From NCBI GenBank assembly GCA_002633005.1, contig NMRA01000498.1:117668-181667 (forward strand): a stretch of DNA of 64,000 bases, given 5' to 3'. Each line of letters begins with the position of its first letter. The stretch's first letter is position 1. The notes below the pieces were generated by a model. That model worked only from the letters and a program-made list of their open reading frames with translations, searched no databases and had not been told where the DNA came from. Below are positions 35,924-49,800 of this stretch, one piece after another. Position numbers and translations under genes: made by a program. This DNA comes from Phoronis australis (Eukaryota > Phoronida > Phoronidae).

Positions 35924-38900
35924 TCAAAATATTTTTAGTATGCTTCTGCAAAAATTACCTAGAGTACGTTAGCTTTCAGCTCAACATTCCATAACTGTTT
36001 ACACAAAAGCTATCAGGTTACCAACCACAATAGCTGAATCTGCAAGTAGATTTAGCGACGGTTGCATTGATATAGCTACCGTAGATTTGCGCAGTTTTTA
36101 GCGCGTATTGTCCATCTTGGTAAAATTATATAGTAGATTTTGGTTGCAGGCGTCAGTTTATAAAAGTTTTATAAAATGACTTGGCAGTGTTAAGATTTAA
36201 CTTCTCTTCCGTAGTTTCAGGGTTAAGCGGTGAAGATCTGGGGGTCACCTATGTGGGGTTTACAGAATATTTGTAACATGGTCTAGAGATGTGTTAAATC
36301 TCACACTGGTATTTTTATTAGTTATGGTGAAGGGATGCACAGGTTCACCCGCATGTCTGAAATGGATACTTTTGCGACCTCTGTAGATGCAAAAATGTTT
36401 GTTGTCAGTTGTACTGCAAAACTGTCAAACATGAAGCGTAACTGCTCCATGTGTATTGTTGGGGTAATTTTGCCTGTTGCATTGTGCCAGATTGTTTAAG
36501 CTGTTGAAACATAGTTGAAACGAAAGAATTGCAATTTATTGCTGGCTGAATTTCTGATTCCAATCACTGATGAAATGTGACTAGATTCTTTGAAGTTGAA
36601 ATGTATGTAATTAGCCAGCATAATCGACAGCATATTGTTGTGACGGACTCACAAACCAATGGTGACTCAGTTCAGCCGAGATTAACGAACTTTTAATGCC
36701 TACTAAATCAGGAGGGAAAACCTCACATTAAAGACGTCTGAATTTTTAGTCTGTTTTGCTGAAAATTTAAAAGTTCTTTTGTTGAAAACTAATTAGTGTT
36801 CTTTGGTTTCAACCGTGAATATTCCGTGCTCACTGCTGCTAATTTTCAGGGCAAAATTCACGCACCTCATTGTCTGTCATTTATTACACGCCCAGCACCA
36901 GATCACCATAAACCATTCTTAGGCTTTGCTTGGCCAAAATGAATGTTAGCCTCAGTTTTGTGAGGAGCCAGTCGGCAGAATACGTAAGCTCAATTGCTTA
37001 TAAACTGTGCGCATATTGCCAAGTTTGTACACGAATCTCACACCTTCTCTGTGTAAGGTATGGTGCTTTTGAGTTTTCGTCCATCAGGTTTGGTAAGATG
37101 ACAATGTCTGGGCTCCATACGCTGGCAGGTGGCAGAACGGGTCATCAGTCCATTTTGACTGTTTGCTATAATGCTTTGCATAGTGAGATTCTTTAGTCAG
37201 CTCAGTTCTTTCTTTGTTCTCATTTTTGAGCAAGGGGTACAGAAATGTATCCAACATTACGAATAGCTCAACATTTAGTTCACAGGGTTACAGTCTTGGT
37301 TGTGTTTTGTCACAGATTTCCATGTGCAAGCCTGGGGGTGTTAGCAGATGCGTGGTACTTGTGTGAAAGTCTTAGTCTCCCATTTCCTGTGAATTAGGCA
37401 AAAGCTTTGGGGTTCTAGCATTCTTATTTTCCTCAAATACGCACCCTAGGTGTACTTTCGCGAACATTTTCTCAACTGCCTGCCTACTCAGGTAGTATAT
37501 TCGGCTGGGCTTGCACATGGAAATCTCTATAAAGTGCTGAAGGGTTCCTAAAAGAGTAACTTTCTGTTTGAAATAATGTGTTTATTCTATGCTCAGTGCA
37601 AGTATTCTAGGCATAGAAATAGTCATTCAATGTAGACTAATGGTCTGTTGCCTGCACATATATCAGTGCATGTACTTTATTTGTGGTATGTACTGAACTA
37701 TGTCCTAAAGACGTAGGATCAGAAACACTCATAATCGGGTGCTCTCATCAAACTGTTGGGGTCAGTGAATGCCTTACAATTCAAGTTTTGAGGTTAAGGG
37801 TTAGTATAAAGGGCCACTATGGGGGTTGTAAATTCGGCCGTTCTGAATTCTGCTAGTGTCAGTGCCATTTCTAAAGTCATTGAATGAATGGCATCCCTGA
37901 GTAATGAATCAAATCAATTGACTTTTTTATTAAAACTTACTTGTTGCTCACAATATCAAGGGCACTTTATTGTTAACGTGGTTTCTAGAAATTAACAACT
38001 ATCTTTTCAAAAAAGTCCTTGCAAGCACGGGTTGGACAGTCTAAGTATGCTCACTGGAATGGGAAGGCATAGGGCAATGTCCCTATTTGATTAAACAATT
38101 TTTACCCATAGAATAACTTATTCTCAGCGTAGAATTTATTTTTTACACCCACAAAAGTACTCGTTTACGAACCCTTTGGCGTTTCATCAATCTCCAGAAG
38201 ATATAATCGTATTTCAACTATTTTGTTTTTGTGGCAGTATTTTCATAATATAATTCATTTTCATTTGGAATTTTCTCTTGCATGAATTTCTGTGCACGAT
38301 TTCCACAAATGCTTCAAACCAAACACTACAGCACCTGCAAACTTGCCTTCCATCACTGGTCCCAAATTGCTGCGTAGACAAATCGGAGGTTATTTTTGAG
38401 CTTGAAAAGAGCCGACAGTTTGCTAATGCTTAAGACACTGCTCTATAGGTGGCGCCATGTGTCATTTTGTGGTGAGCATGATCTCGAGAAATAATGAACT
38501 GTCAGTTCTTTGTGAGCCCAGAAATTACTTCTCAGTTGAGATTTGATTTTGTAGCCGCCTAAATCAACTTTGCTTTCTTGATGGAACGCAAGTTTAATTC
38601 CGTTTTAAATACAAAATATGTAACAGCAGCAGTTTAGTATTTGTTTTTTTTTATTGTATTCTTTATCCACTATCAGGACCATTAATGTGAAAATCCAAAA
38701 TCAATGGCTTGCACATAATTGTGTTTTTTCTGTTACTTTTATACTCTTGACATAAAGTCTGATAATTTCATTAATTTTATTTATCTATACAATAAAAATT
38801 GTAAAAACCAGTTTTATTTGCATCTCAAAATAAAATACAATGACCATACCTGCTAATATAGCAGAGCAGTAGCACTTTGATGACATGATAACTGCAATGG

Positions 38901-40380
38901 TTTGTTGAACAGCTATGAAATCCTGCCCTTTCATATCTCTATTGACCTTTAACTGGTAGTGAAAATTGACGAATGTGCATCCCAGAGCATTTGTGGGATA
39001 CTCAATTCGTGGAAGACAAGTCGAGTGTCGCACAAGCGATCATCTGCTCAACGAGCTGACAGCAGGCCTGTATACTCATATCTATGGTAACTTCTGGATG
39101 CTTGAAAATGAAGTGATCTCTCAGAAAACGCATCCATGTCTACTGGCCATGCTGCTTGGGATGACTGCTGTCCCACAATCCTTTATGTACATGGCATCTC
39201 TTATCAGGAACAAGGGCAATTGAAATACTGCAGGTGATAAATGGCTGTCCAACACAAAGTTATGAATTGCCATCTCGTCTTAATGACAGTTCATTTGTTA
39301 CTTGACTTCCAAGGAATGTGATTTGATTTAGACAAAGAAAAAAGCATCATGAAAGTCTCTAGGCATCAAGAAGGATTTCGAGAAACTTTCATCGTTGACA
39401 AAGAAATGCCTGCTTATCATCATTTTTAGCAAAAATCTCTAAATCAATTTGACATACCCCCTCAACATTACATGAATTCTGTATTTACAGGGTCTACTCC
39501 GATCCTTCACAGACGGCCCATATCCTTTGCCCAAGGTTAATTTAGTGGAAACGATTTCATTGCCATTCCTTGGCATATCGCTAATTAAAAGCTGTTGAAA
39601 TCAACTCTCTGGTACCCATGCTTTGCGTTAGGATATGAAATAAAAGCAACATACAAACGCAAGAACAAAGAAAATCGCAGGATGCTCCGTAAGACGGAGT
39701 AGACTTGATAATAATGCATTTTTTAACACGGAAACCATTAAATGGAAGCAATTACAAAGACAGTTGGACTTCGGGTGAGAATATGGCACAATTCAAAAAT
39801 CAAAAATGGCCTGCAGAATGACAACCAACAGCAACACTGAAACATACTGAGAACACCGTAAGTTAAGAGAGACTTGCAAACACCCAACGTTTGTGATGTA
39901 TATGCTAAGACACCAGGTTGAGAGAAATGGACTTTTTCGAGAATTTTTGAAGGCACACAAACAATATTCAAGCAGCGGTTTCATGTTGAATGTCAAAGCA
40001 ATTCCGTCAAGGACTTAAGATTAAGAGCCACAAGTAGTTTCAGCGGGATCAACCCGGACGTCTTGCAGCTTTAGTGGTTAGTGAGGCCTACAGAATTTTG
40101 CTTGGGGTATTATTACATAGATTTGACAGCGCAGTAAGAACCAAAGCAATGTAACCATCCTGTCGATTCCAACTCGCTTCATAATTTACTGACATAGATT
40201 TGAAGTTCATAATTATACCTCTAATTTTGCCAAATGCATGTTTAAAGCTGACGGGTAAAATTTCCCTACCTGGAAACAATCAAGACACCAGCATAAACAT
40301 GGCTAGGCTAAGCATGTCATGTTCCTCAGAATTAGCATAAACAATATTTTGCAGAATATTTCTTGTCCCTCCAAAGAAAA
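35924..40380. other. Gene-free region between the convergent NAGK and FAHD2 genes
   Basis: It contains the NAGK 3' UTR. One inverted repeat is clear: AGATTTCCATGTGCAAGCC near 37315 and its complement near 37508, about 175 bases apart. Open frames at 36930 and 38966 have no recognisable domain and are not called. Confidence 0.45.
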
Positions 40381-40590
40381 TTTAAAGAGGCATTAAACCA
40401 GACAAAGAGTGCTTTCTGTCAAAAAATCAACTTTTGATCATTTACCTTTTGAAATTATGTGTTACTTCTTCCTAAGGGCTGAGATAACTATTAAACTGAG
40501 TAAGTAACCACACAAGACCAATTTTATTGTAAGTGGCCTAAATCAGAACTTGTTATTTTGACATAAACACGGTTTAAATGCCGCTTTAAC
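40381..40590. mobile_element. MITE-like element downstream of FAHD2
   Basis: The left end TTTAAAGAGGCATTAAACC is matched by the reverse complement of the right end (GTTAAAGCGGCATTTAAACC). It is about 210 bases with no coding capacity. It lies 216 bases past the FAHD2 stop and contains a TTTATT at 40523-40528, which reads AATAAA on the FAHD2 strand and could serve as its poly(A) signal. Confidence 0.6.
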
Positions 40591-40806
40591 TACAGATGCA
40601 TACAAAATTAAAATTGATATTCCTCATTACTTGAATACACTGGGTACTTTTGCCACAATAATTACAAAAAATAAAAACAAATGACACCGTTTCATTGACC
40701 AAAATTATATTAAAACCACCTTTCCCAAATTAAAACCCAAGACTAACTCAGCACCAGTCTCAGTTTCGCACACCAGTCCATCACCGCAAGCAAGAAGTGT
40801 GACCCT

Positions 40807-43800
40807 TCAGACCACCTTGTTCACGACTTTTCCGATTTCATCAATTTCGCACTCCACTACGTCTCCCCTCTACAAAAAAAACCTGAAACTTATCAAGAAG
40901 CACAACACAGTGAATCCATTGTGTGAAGGTGTGACCAATTATCACAATTATATAAAACAATTTAAAAAATGTATCTTTGGACGGAAACTTAACCGGATTT
41001 CGCATCAAAACTTTTTAAAGTCTCTTTCTATGGATTAAGATCCATGTTCCGATTTCCTCACAATTTTTGTATGACAAAAATTGAGAAAAAGCTAAATGAA
41101 ATATATCAAGTTTTCTGAAAACAACTTTACACTAACTTCATGAAACCTAACGCTGGCGCCATAATGAAATACAATAGAACTTTTAAAACTCGACTTCCAT
41201 GAAGCTTGAAGTTTCTTAATAGAAACCAGTTTCTGATCGAAGCCAGGAACAAAGGAACACAAAACTTAATGAAACAATTGGTGTCCAACAGAAGCCATGT
41301 TTCTAATAGAAGCCATGTCTTCAAACCAACAATTACTGGTTGAGCTCCCGCAGATATGACACGACCTTCGAGCGATTTTTTCCATTTGTGATCCTAGTTT
41401 CAGTCAAGTTAGTAGAGATTAACAAATGGTGGATCTCTAATAAGCTCCAGTCTCTAACAGAAACTGGGTCAGGATCAGGTCTCACATTAATCAAACACTC
41501 AGATTTTCAAAGTAATCTAAAAAGTAAGTATACCATCATTTTTTCACATAATTTTCAGGACATTGATAACTGTCAGAGATTGACTGTGGGTTTGTTTAAA
41601 AGGTAGCTATGCTTTGAGATTGTGCGTAGATGGAGAGAGAATGATTAAATCCATTAATTTAGTATATGATAACCACTAATTAGACAAGTGAAACCTGTTG
41701 TTAATTAAGTAATCAACTCCAAAGAAGAGTAACTACGCTAGCACCCTCTTTAAAGATTACTTTAATCAATCAACCAAAATAATCAAATGTCCTCTGCTGT
41801 CCAAGCTGTAAGATTCTCCACGTGCTGTTTTGATTCAGTGATATCTCCTTTCTTTAAAGGTCAACATAAATCAGACAAACCTTTCCCTTAGCTGCAGACT
41901 AGGCATGCACTGAAGAAAAGTTTACAGGCATACAGATACATTCAACTGCAGCTGTCAACAAACTAGACATGCACTAACCTTTAAAAATTCAGGAGGTTTT
42001 CTAAAAACCCCGACACCAGGTGGAGTCCCTGTCAGTATGATGTCACCAGGCCTTAAAGTGAACAACCTGATGGGAAGAATGAAAAACGTACAAAAACATA
42101 AAAATTGCTTTCGGAATTCTGGTTTAAATTTGATTCATTGCAAAATTCAATACTTCAACTTGATGTGTTACAGTCACAATACACATCACATGATGAATGT
42201 CTTCGGTAGCACTACGGTAGAAACAAAAGATTTTATTTTTGTGTCATTGGAAGGAATTTTAGATTTTGTGAAACAACAGTTACTAGTAAGAGTCTAGAAA
42301 ACCCAAACTATTGACCTATTCCACACCTAAACTGCACAGAGTGACTGACGCATAAATAAATTTAGTCAACTTAGTTCTTAGTCTGTGTCAGAAAGCATGG
42401 TTAACACTAAAATCTCATCAAATGAGAACACAAATAATTATCAAAAATGCCCTTTTTGTCTCACGGAAGCTACATGGTTAAGACAAACACTTGTTAAGCA
42501 TTATTGCTACTTATTATGTCTTAAACTGGAGAGACTACCGTTGTATTACTTGTCCATTAGATAAGTTCCTATATAACAGAAACTTAAGGAACTAGTAATG
42601 GTTGTTTCACACAATCTAAAATTCTTACAAATGACACGAAAATAAATGTAAGCTTTATCTAGGCACTTAAGTCATAGCGCAGTTACATTGTGACAGATTG
42701 TCTTGAGTAGCCAGCTCATCTAATGGGGCAGTCCAAATTCTTGAACAAGTCTTTGATCAGCAGGTACCACATGAATTCACGCCTGCACACATTAAATTTG
42801 TGGTGTTAACGATAACAATTGCCTAACTAATCCGAACGTTTATTTCATTTTTCACCATTTTGGCTCAAATCATTGAAACTAATCTGAGTATCCAGATGTT
42901 ATTGATTGACGGCCATTTTGCATAAATAATGATCATCAGTCTACAAGTCGTCTGCTGCAGTTTTAACGCTTGGACTTACTTGGATGTAAAAGCTAGTAGA
43001 GCCTCTGTCTTGAAGACCAATTGCTCTGTATTGCTGTCTTGCTTTGTGACACCGTTCACACGGCAACGGATTCCCAGCTTGTGTGGATTGGATATTGCCT
43101 CCTTAGTCACAATAGCAGGTGCAAGAGGACAGAACGTATCCATTGTCTTTCCAACAAACCACTGTTTTCCATTGCGTTTCATCTGCCAATCACGTGCTGA
43201 CACATCGTGGGCCACTGTGTAGCCAAACACGTAATTCATCGCCTCGGATTCCGGAATATTCTTACCAGTTTTACCAATGACTATGACAAGCTCCACTTCC
43301 CAGTCCAACTCCTGCAATGCAATACATCATCACCTCAAAGCAAACTGGCACAAAAATAATTTCAAATACTTTCATATTCATTTGTTAAACTGAATAATTT
43401 CTACCTCGGTCTGCTTTCGGCGTGCTTGAGCTAGGCAAGTCACCTTAGAACCACGATAAGGTGGGGGTAAGTTGTCACAGTTGTGTCAAAGTGTTCATCC
43501 ATCTCTGTGAAAAGTGGACTCCTTCGGGTATTTTGTTTACCAGGCCTGCTAGCAATACAATTTTACTTAATGCCTGGGGGTACTTCCATAGGCTTTTGAC
43601 TAAGAAGGTGACTTTCCAAAAGGACACTTTTTCTAACAAAATTCACTTCGGGAGTTCGAAACTTTACAATAAAGGTTCCCTTTTGAACTCCACAGAACAT
43701 TTTATCTAATTTTTTTAACTCTTGTTGAAATTAAGTTGGCAGCATTGCACATCTCCTCGTACTAATTCAGGATTATAAGGTTAAATATTCATCTGTCCAC

Positions 43801-46800
43801 GTTTAAAGAACTAATCCCTACAAAAGGTGATTTTTTAAAAAAAAAAATAATTGCAGGCGGTCTGATACACGTTGTACCAGACATGCGCAGGCCGCGCATG
43901 TGGGCCTATTGCTCTGATCACCTGGAACCATTTTTATGCTTTATTAATACATGGTTAAAACCGAGCTGAGAAGCTAGAAACCCGATTCAAAGGTTTAGCA
44001 GTGTGACCAAGTGGGACTCAAACCCACGACCTCGAGTAAAGAAAGCGGGCATCCATCACACTAGGCCACACTGCCTCCTCTTGGTGATGATTTTGAAGCA
44101 TGGTAACTTTTTCATGGAAGCTCACTACAAAGGAGTCTTTTTCGATTTCACTCTGTATTAGGTGCATATCCTATCTCTTCAGCTCATTGTACCTCCAATC
44201 ACAAAATATAGTTCCCTGAGTTTTAATGGTGTCAGCAGTACACCCTAGTGAGCATTTTTACAAACCTCGGTAACATCTGGGTAGATTAAGTCATCCCCAG
44301 AGGCAGTGATTGTGCTAGGAAACTTGTTGAATATCACTGGTTCCTTGGGTATGGGCGCATTCTGCTCCAGGCAGTGATCCACGTAGTTCATGCCAATACA
44401 CACCACTTTGTCTGGAGCCGTGATGGGAGCCAGCAGACGGACACTGCCTGCCTTCAGGACATGGCGGCCACTATCAACAACTCTGGAACAAATCAGATAC
44501 ATCAAGGAATTGCTTGTTCGTTCCATGCTTACAAGTATAATATGTTACATTACACCATTACAACCAAACAATTTGCATGTGTTAAAGATCCCCAATAGAA
44601 AACAGTCTTTCCAAAGTTGCAGAACCAAGTAGTGCCACCCAGTGGCCTATAATATCACAATGTGGGCAATTACCGTATTTTAGTAACAATTTGAATGTGC
44701 AAATGTCCGCTACAAGATGTAGAAACATCACGATCCTGTATTTTTATTCTTAGTTGTTTCTGTGATATGGCGAAATACAGAGATATACATAGAGGGAAAA
44801 TAATTATACAGGCGTGCATTACAACACAATGTCAGTACGTAGCAACCCTAACATTGAACCTACAATTGACAGTATACCCATACTAGAGCCTTGGACTCTT
44901 AACAGACTATACTACGCATGCCATCTTGTTTACAGAAGCACACATGTGCAAAACCTTGCTCTCTTGAATGTGGGTGGTGACAAGTTGAAGTGATTAGTAG
45001 TGGAGGAAGCAGAAGACCAAGTTTCCATTTTTGAAAATTCATGGATTTGAAGTAGAAACGTTCATCATATAGTACTGAAATTAAATGAATTGAAGTGTTA
45101 ATTGTTAGAAAATCACAATGACATGACGAGAGAGTTGTGGGGTGTAGATCATGGGTACACACTTTCTTATAAGCTAAGTTATCTTTTATCGTTTCAAAAT
45201 TTTAACCTCTTGGTCTAATTTTTTCTTACGTGATTCCACAAAGCCTGGAAACTTTGTTTTACTACATTATGTACTTGTAGGCTTTTGCAGAAATGGAAAA
45301 AAATGAATGGAGGAACGTTATATGGAGAAAACTCGTCAATTGTGGAAACAGACTACATATTTCGCCGCAGTCAAAAAGCGTAACATACTGATGCTGCGGC
45401 GAGATGTGGGACAATTAAGCTCCAAAAATGGGACAGTAGTGCTGACAAAAGTGGGACGATTGGCAAGTACGAACAGGAGATATTATTGCAATTGCAAAAG
45501 GCGTTGTTTGTCTTGCAGCTTGAAATGAACTCATGACTTCCATGGGGTCATTCAGCTTGAATACTTGAACATGACTTGAAAGTGACTACCTTGCAGAAAA
45601 TTTGAATCTTTGAACTAGTTGACCTCAAGCTGCAGCAGGTATTTTGATTAGTTGCCAACATTTACAAATGAAAATGAAAGCACTCTGAAGAGCAACGCTT
45701 GGTGAAATCAAATAAAAATTTAAAGGTGAGGTGGATGACAAAACCCTGAGAAAGCCCTTCATGAGATATATTTATCTAGTACAAATTCGAAAAGGTTCAA
45801 ACAAAGGACCGCAGAGCTAGGGCTCCACAAACATAATTAAACAAGAGCAACGCAGAGCGTTGAAATGCGCCCACAATTGCACCGCATACGGTATCCTTCT
45901 AGGGTTGTTTATTGGTACCACAAAGTGGCCAGTAGAGAGCATATATGNAACAGGAGATATTATTGCAATTGCAAAAGGCGTTGTTTGTCTTGCAGCTTGA
46001 AATGAACTCATGACTTCCATGGGGTCATTCAGCTTGAATACTTGAACATGACTTGAAAGTGACTACCTTGCAGAAAATTTGAATCTTTGAACTAGTTGAC
46101 CTCAAGCTGCAGCAGGTATTTTGATTAGTTGCCAACATTTACAAATGAAAATGAAAGCACTCTGAAGAGCAACGCTTGGTGAAATCAAATAAAAATTTAA
46201 AGGTGAGGTGGATGACAAAACCCTGAGAAAGCCCTTCATGAGATATATTTATCTAGTACAAATTTGAAAAGGTTCAAACAAAGGACCGCAGAGCTAGGGC
46301 TCCACAAACATAATTAAAAAATGGCCGTCACATCGCCATCTTGCGTCCGATTTTGCCCAAGAACAAAGTCCTTGGGCTATTGACTAAGTACACACTGTAG
46401 GTAAATTTCATGTCAATCATAAGAAAATGCAATCTCTAGTACAAATACGATAAGTTAACAAAGTGTAGCTTTAAAAAACATCAACAAAAGAGCAGTCATT
46501 GTCACGGATTTCCGTGATAATGTATTGTTTTTGTTTTGACACTTCGCCCATCAGCTGATTCATACTGACCGGAACCAGATGTGTCTCAGCTCAAGTGTCC
46601 AGCCATACGTCAGAGACAGTTTGTTTACTGCAGAGTTCCTTCAACTCTGGAATTGGTCGCGTAACAGTCTGCCTTATTTAGTCTAGCTTCCTTGTGACGT
46701 GGAGTCATTTATAAATGGGAGTTGTTTGTGTTATAGTTTGGTCATTTCCTTAGTATTAGCCCACCTGTCATGGTTATTTGTCAATGTGTATATAAATGAC

Positions 46801-49800
46801 TTGGAGTGCAGAATAAAATCAGTTGCCATTTAGTCAGCACAACGACAGGACTTGTTATTTAGACAGGTTCACTGCTGAACTGTCTAGTTATCACCACTTT
46901 GTATCTACCGACACTGCGAGGCAACTCACATGGCGAACCCCTATACTACATAGCCAGAATTTCCCCACAGTCATCTCAGCAGTAAATCTCAAATATCACG
47001 AGAATGGCAAGCAAGAAATGGGTTTCACAATTCTGATAAAGCTTGAAAAATCTGTCCGCACACAAAATTTCAGACATATCCGTCAAGGGACACCCAAGAT
47101 AGGCAAAAAATCAGTTATTTGGAGGCCAGTCGACAGAAAATCCTGGTAACTGCAGTCAACAGAAAGTGAACACCGGGTCTGCAAAACTGGTGTGTTGAAT
47201 AAGTGCCAATAAGCACCGGTTTGAAATAAGTGCTTGGTCAAAAATGTCTTGAAAAATAAGCGCCTGGGTGCTAATACACCATATTATGGTGTAGCAGAAA
47301 GTTTCTTGTCAAACTTCTTCAGTCAGTTAAAGGACCAAGTATGACAGACAAGTACACTTCCTATAAATACAGGATATCTAAAGAAAAATTATTTAAAGAA
47401 AATGTTATTTAGTAGTTAGGATGGATTGTAAAGTGCAGTTGTCACCAAACAACATTTGGGAAAATTTTGCTAATATGCTAGTAATGTAACAGGCCTAAAC
47501 AGTTGAAAAATAGAAAACTAAATTTTACAGAAAAAATAATCAAATCCATTAATACCATATTTTTACTGAACATGCAGTGTGGAATGAATAGATTCTTAAA
47601 CAGTGCAACACTTACTGTTTAGCAGCAACCAGGGCCGGCTGTCCAGCTGCTATGAAGCTCAGCATGTTGGATGGAATATTAGGGTCACCGGCAGTGAGAT
47701 CCACCACATCTCCGCCATCTGAAAGTTCCACCCCAATGCCACGGCGATCACCCTCAGCAAACTGGACAAATCTGTGAACATACATGTACAACAGTAAAAT
47801 GTGTCATTTATCGTCTCGTTGGAAAAAGACAGTAGCAGATATTACATATCCAGGGCTGTAGTCACAAGATCGCAAGACATTTAAGATTACACTTACAGTG
47901 ATCAGTATAACAGTAAAGACCCTCCATGTTGCTAGTTGATTATTATTCCCAGTTTAGGGAAGTTGCCTTGCCAGACAACACTGAGTTGGGTGAAGTATAA
48001 AATTCATCTTTGCGCATCACGGGATTCCAGATCTTCTAGTTTTGGACAATTGACCGCAGTGTGCGAGCAGGCCTCTCGTGCTTTTTCTAAAGAAGAAGTT
48101 TTGAAAAGGCAATCCTTTATAAATTACTATTACTGTTTTTTACTCAGAGTTTCACTAATGTGCCACACGGTATCTTCAATGTACCAGCCAATTTTGGGGT
48201 TTTCTGACACACGCGTGATCATTGTAGTTATCATTCCTGCCAAGAGGTGTTGCAGTTTTATAATGGCGGTCACTCATCTCCGCTACTATTGGACTCCTTA
48301 CCCGTATGTCGGATACTTTTACCACTCTTCACCCTCTGACATTTCCACACCACATGGCCAAACACCCCCCACACAAAACACCTTAGACTCGGACCTCCTT
48401 CCCTTACATTTCTTGACCTGTTTACAGGTTTCCACCAGCATTCAACAGCCTTATGACCTACTCTACTACATATCTGGCACTGAGCATCCTTGGAACCCCT
48501 TTTGCATGATTCTGACTACAATCCCGACTGAAATGCCCCAACTGCCCACAAGTATAACAACCCTCACTAGTTCCAGATCTAGTACAAGAATTTATCTTCT
48601 GCTTCAATTCCTCCAACTGCCTCAAAATTCTTTCCATAACCTCCTCACTATCACCCCCATGAACCTCTTTTTGAACCTTTTGAACTTTTGATGCATTACC
48701 CACCAGATGAGGTCAATTTTTACCAAAGATTGCTCTTTTTACCTGCGTTTGCATTTGCAACTTCAAAACTGCCTGTTCTAACGTACTTGGCTGCATCATA
48801 GCAACATTAACCCGTCTCCATATCCCTCGATCCATAGCACAACCTCAAAACTGCCTGCCTCATCATGTATTCCTCAGGAACCCCCTTAAACGCCTTACGT
48901 GGGGGTACAGGTAAGCGGAGTGATAGGATCAGACAAGGTCAGAAGGTCAGCGGTAGGGGTAAGAGATGTTGGGAGTGTCATATAATGGAAAGTCTAGTTG
49001 GTCGGCATTCCATATCAAATTTAATAGGTATGCTGTGGGGCAGGGATGGTCGGATAGAGAGTGTCTGGATAACTTGATTTTTTGTTTGGAGGGGGCAGCG
49101 GGGGAGTTTTTGACGATGTATTTAGAACGGAATGGAGAAAGCACGTATTTTGAGGCTTGCAATCAATTAGAGAAGACATTTAACTCGCTGGGGTCACCGG
49201 AGATAGTTCAGTTAGAGTTCATGGGGTTAGTGCAGACTAAGGAGTCTGTTCATGATTGGGGAGCCGGAGGAGCTGGAGATGGCATAAAGGTTGGTGCTGA
49301 GGTTCAGGACGTTAGCATTGGAGAACTCCAGTTTGACTACCCACCATATACATACCCATCTGTTCGCACCCAGCCTAAAATGTAGGATGCAGGGGTCTCG
49401 AATTTTTGGGTTTGCGGAACTTTTGACAGCAATTCGCACCAGAACTGCCNCCCCCCCTCCTAAATTCGTCACTGGATCTAAAAACTACAACCATTGGGTA
49501 CGATTGAAGATAAACTACCATGCGTATTGGTATACTTGGTGGATATACAAACGCTGATCAATCAGAGTTAAAAATATCACATGGATTCATTTTTTAATAT
49601 TCTTTCAATCTCGTTTAACCAGATTTTTGACCAGGAAACAGTTGTGCCCACTTTTCGTTAGTTATATAGTCAGTGCCACCGAAATTGTCCAGAGATTCTA
49701 AATCTTCAGTTTGGTTATCACCATATTTGCACTTTTGTATATATTTTATGATTTGAGTTCTAATAAAGATTAAACTTTAATGATACCTGAAATGTTTAGT

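Noticed and set aside
44374-44632. Two plus-strand frames over FAHD2 exon 3
   Set aside because: They are antisense shadows of the conserved minus-strand exon.
48241-48691. Plus-strand frame of about 250 codons (from 47936)
   Set aside because: It is mostly antisense to the retrotransposon gag zinc-knuckle fragment, which has the recognisable CCHC motif.
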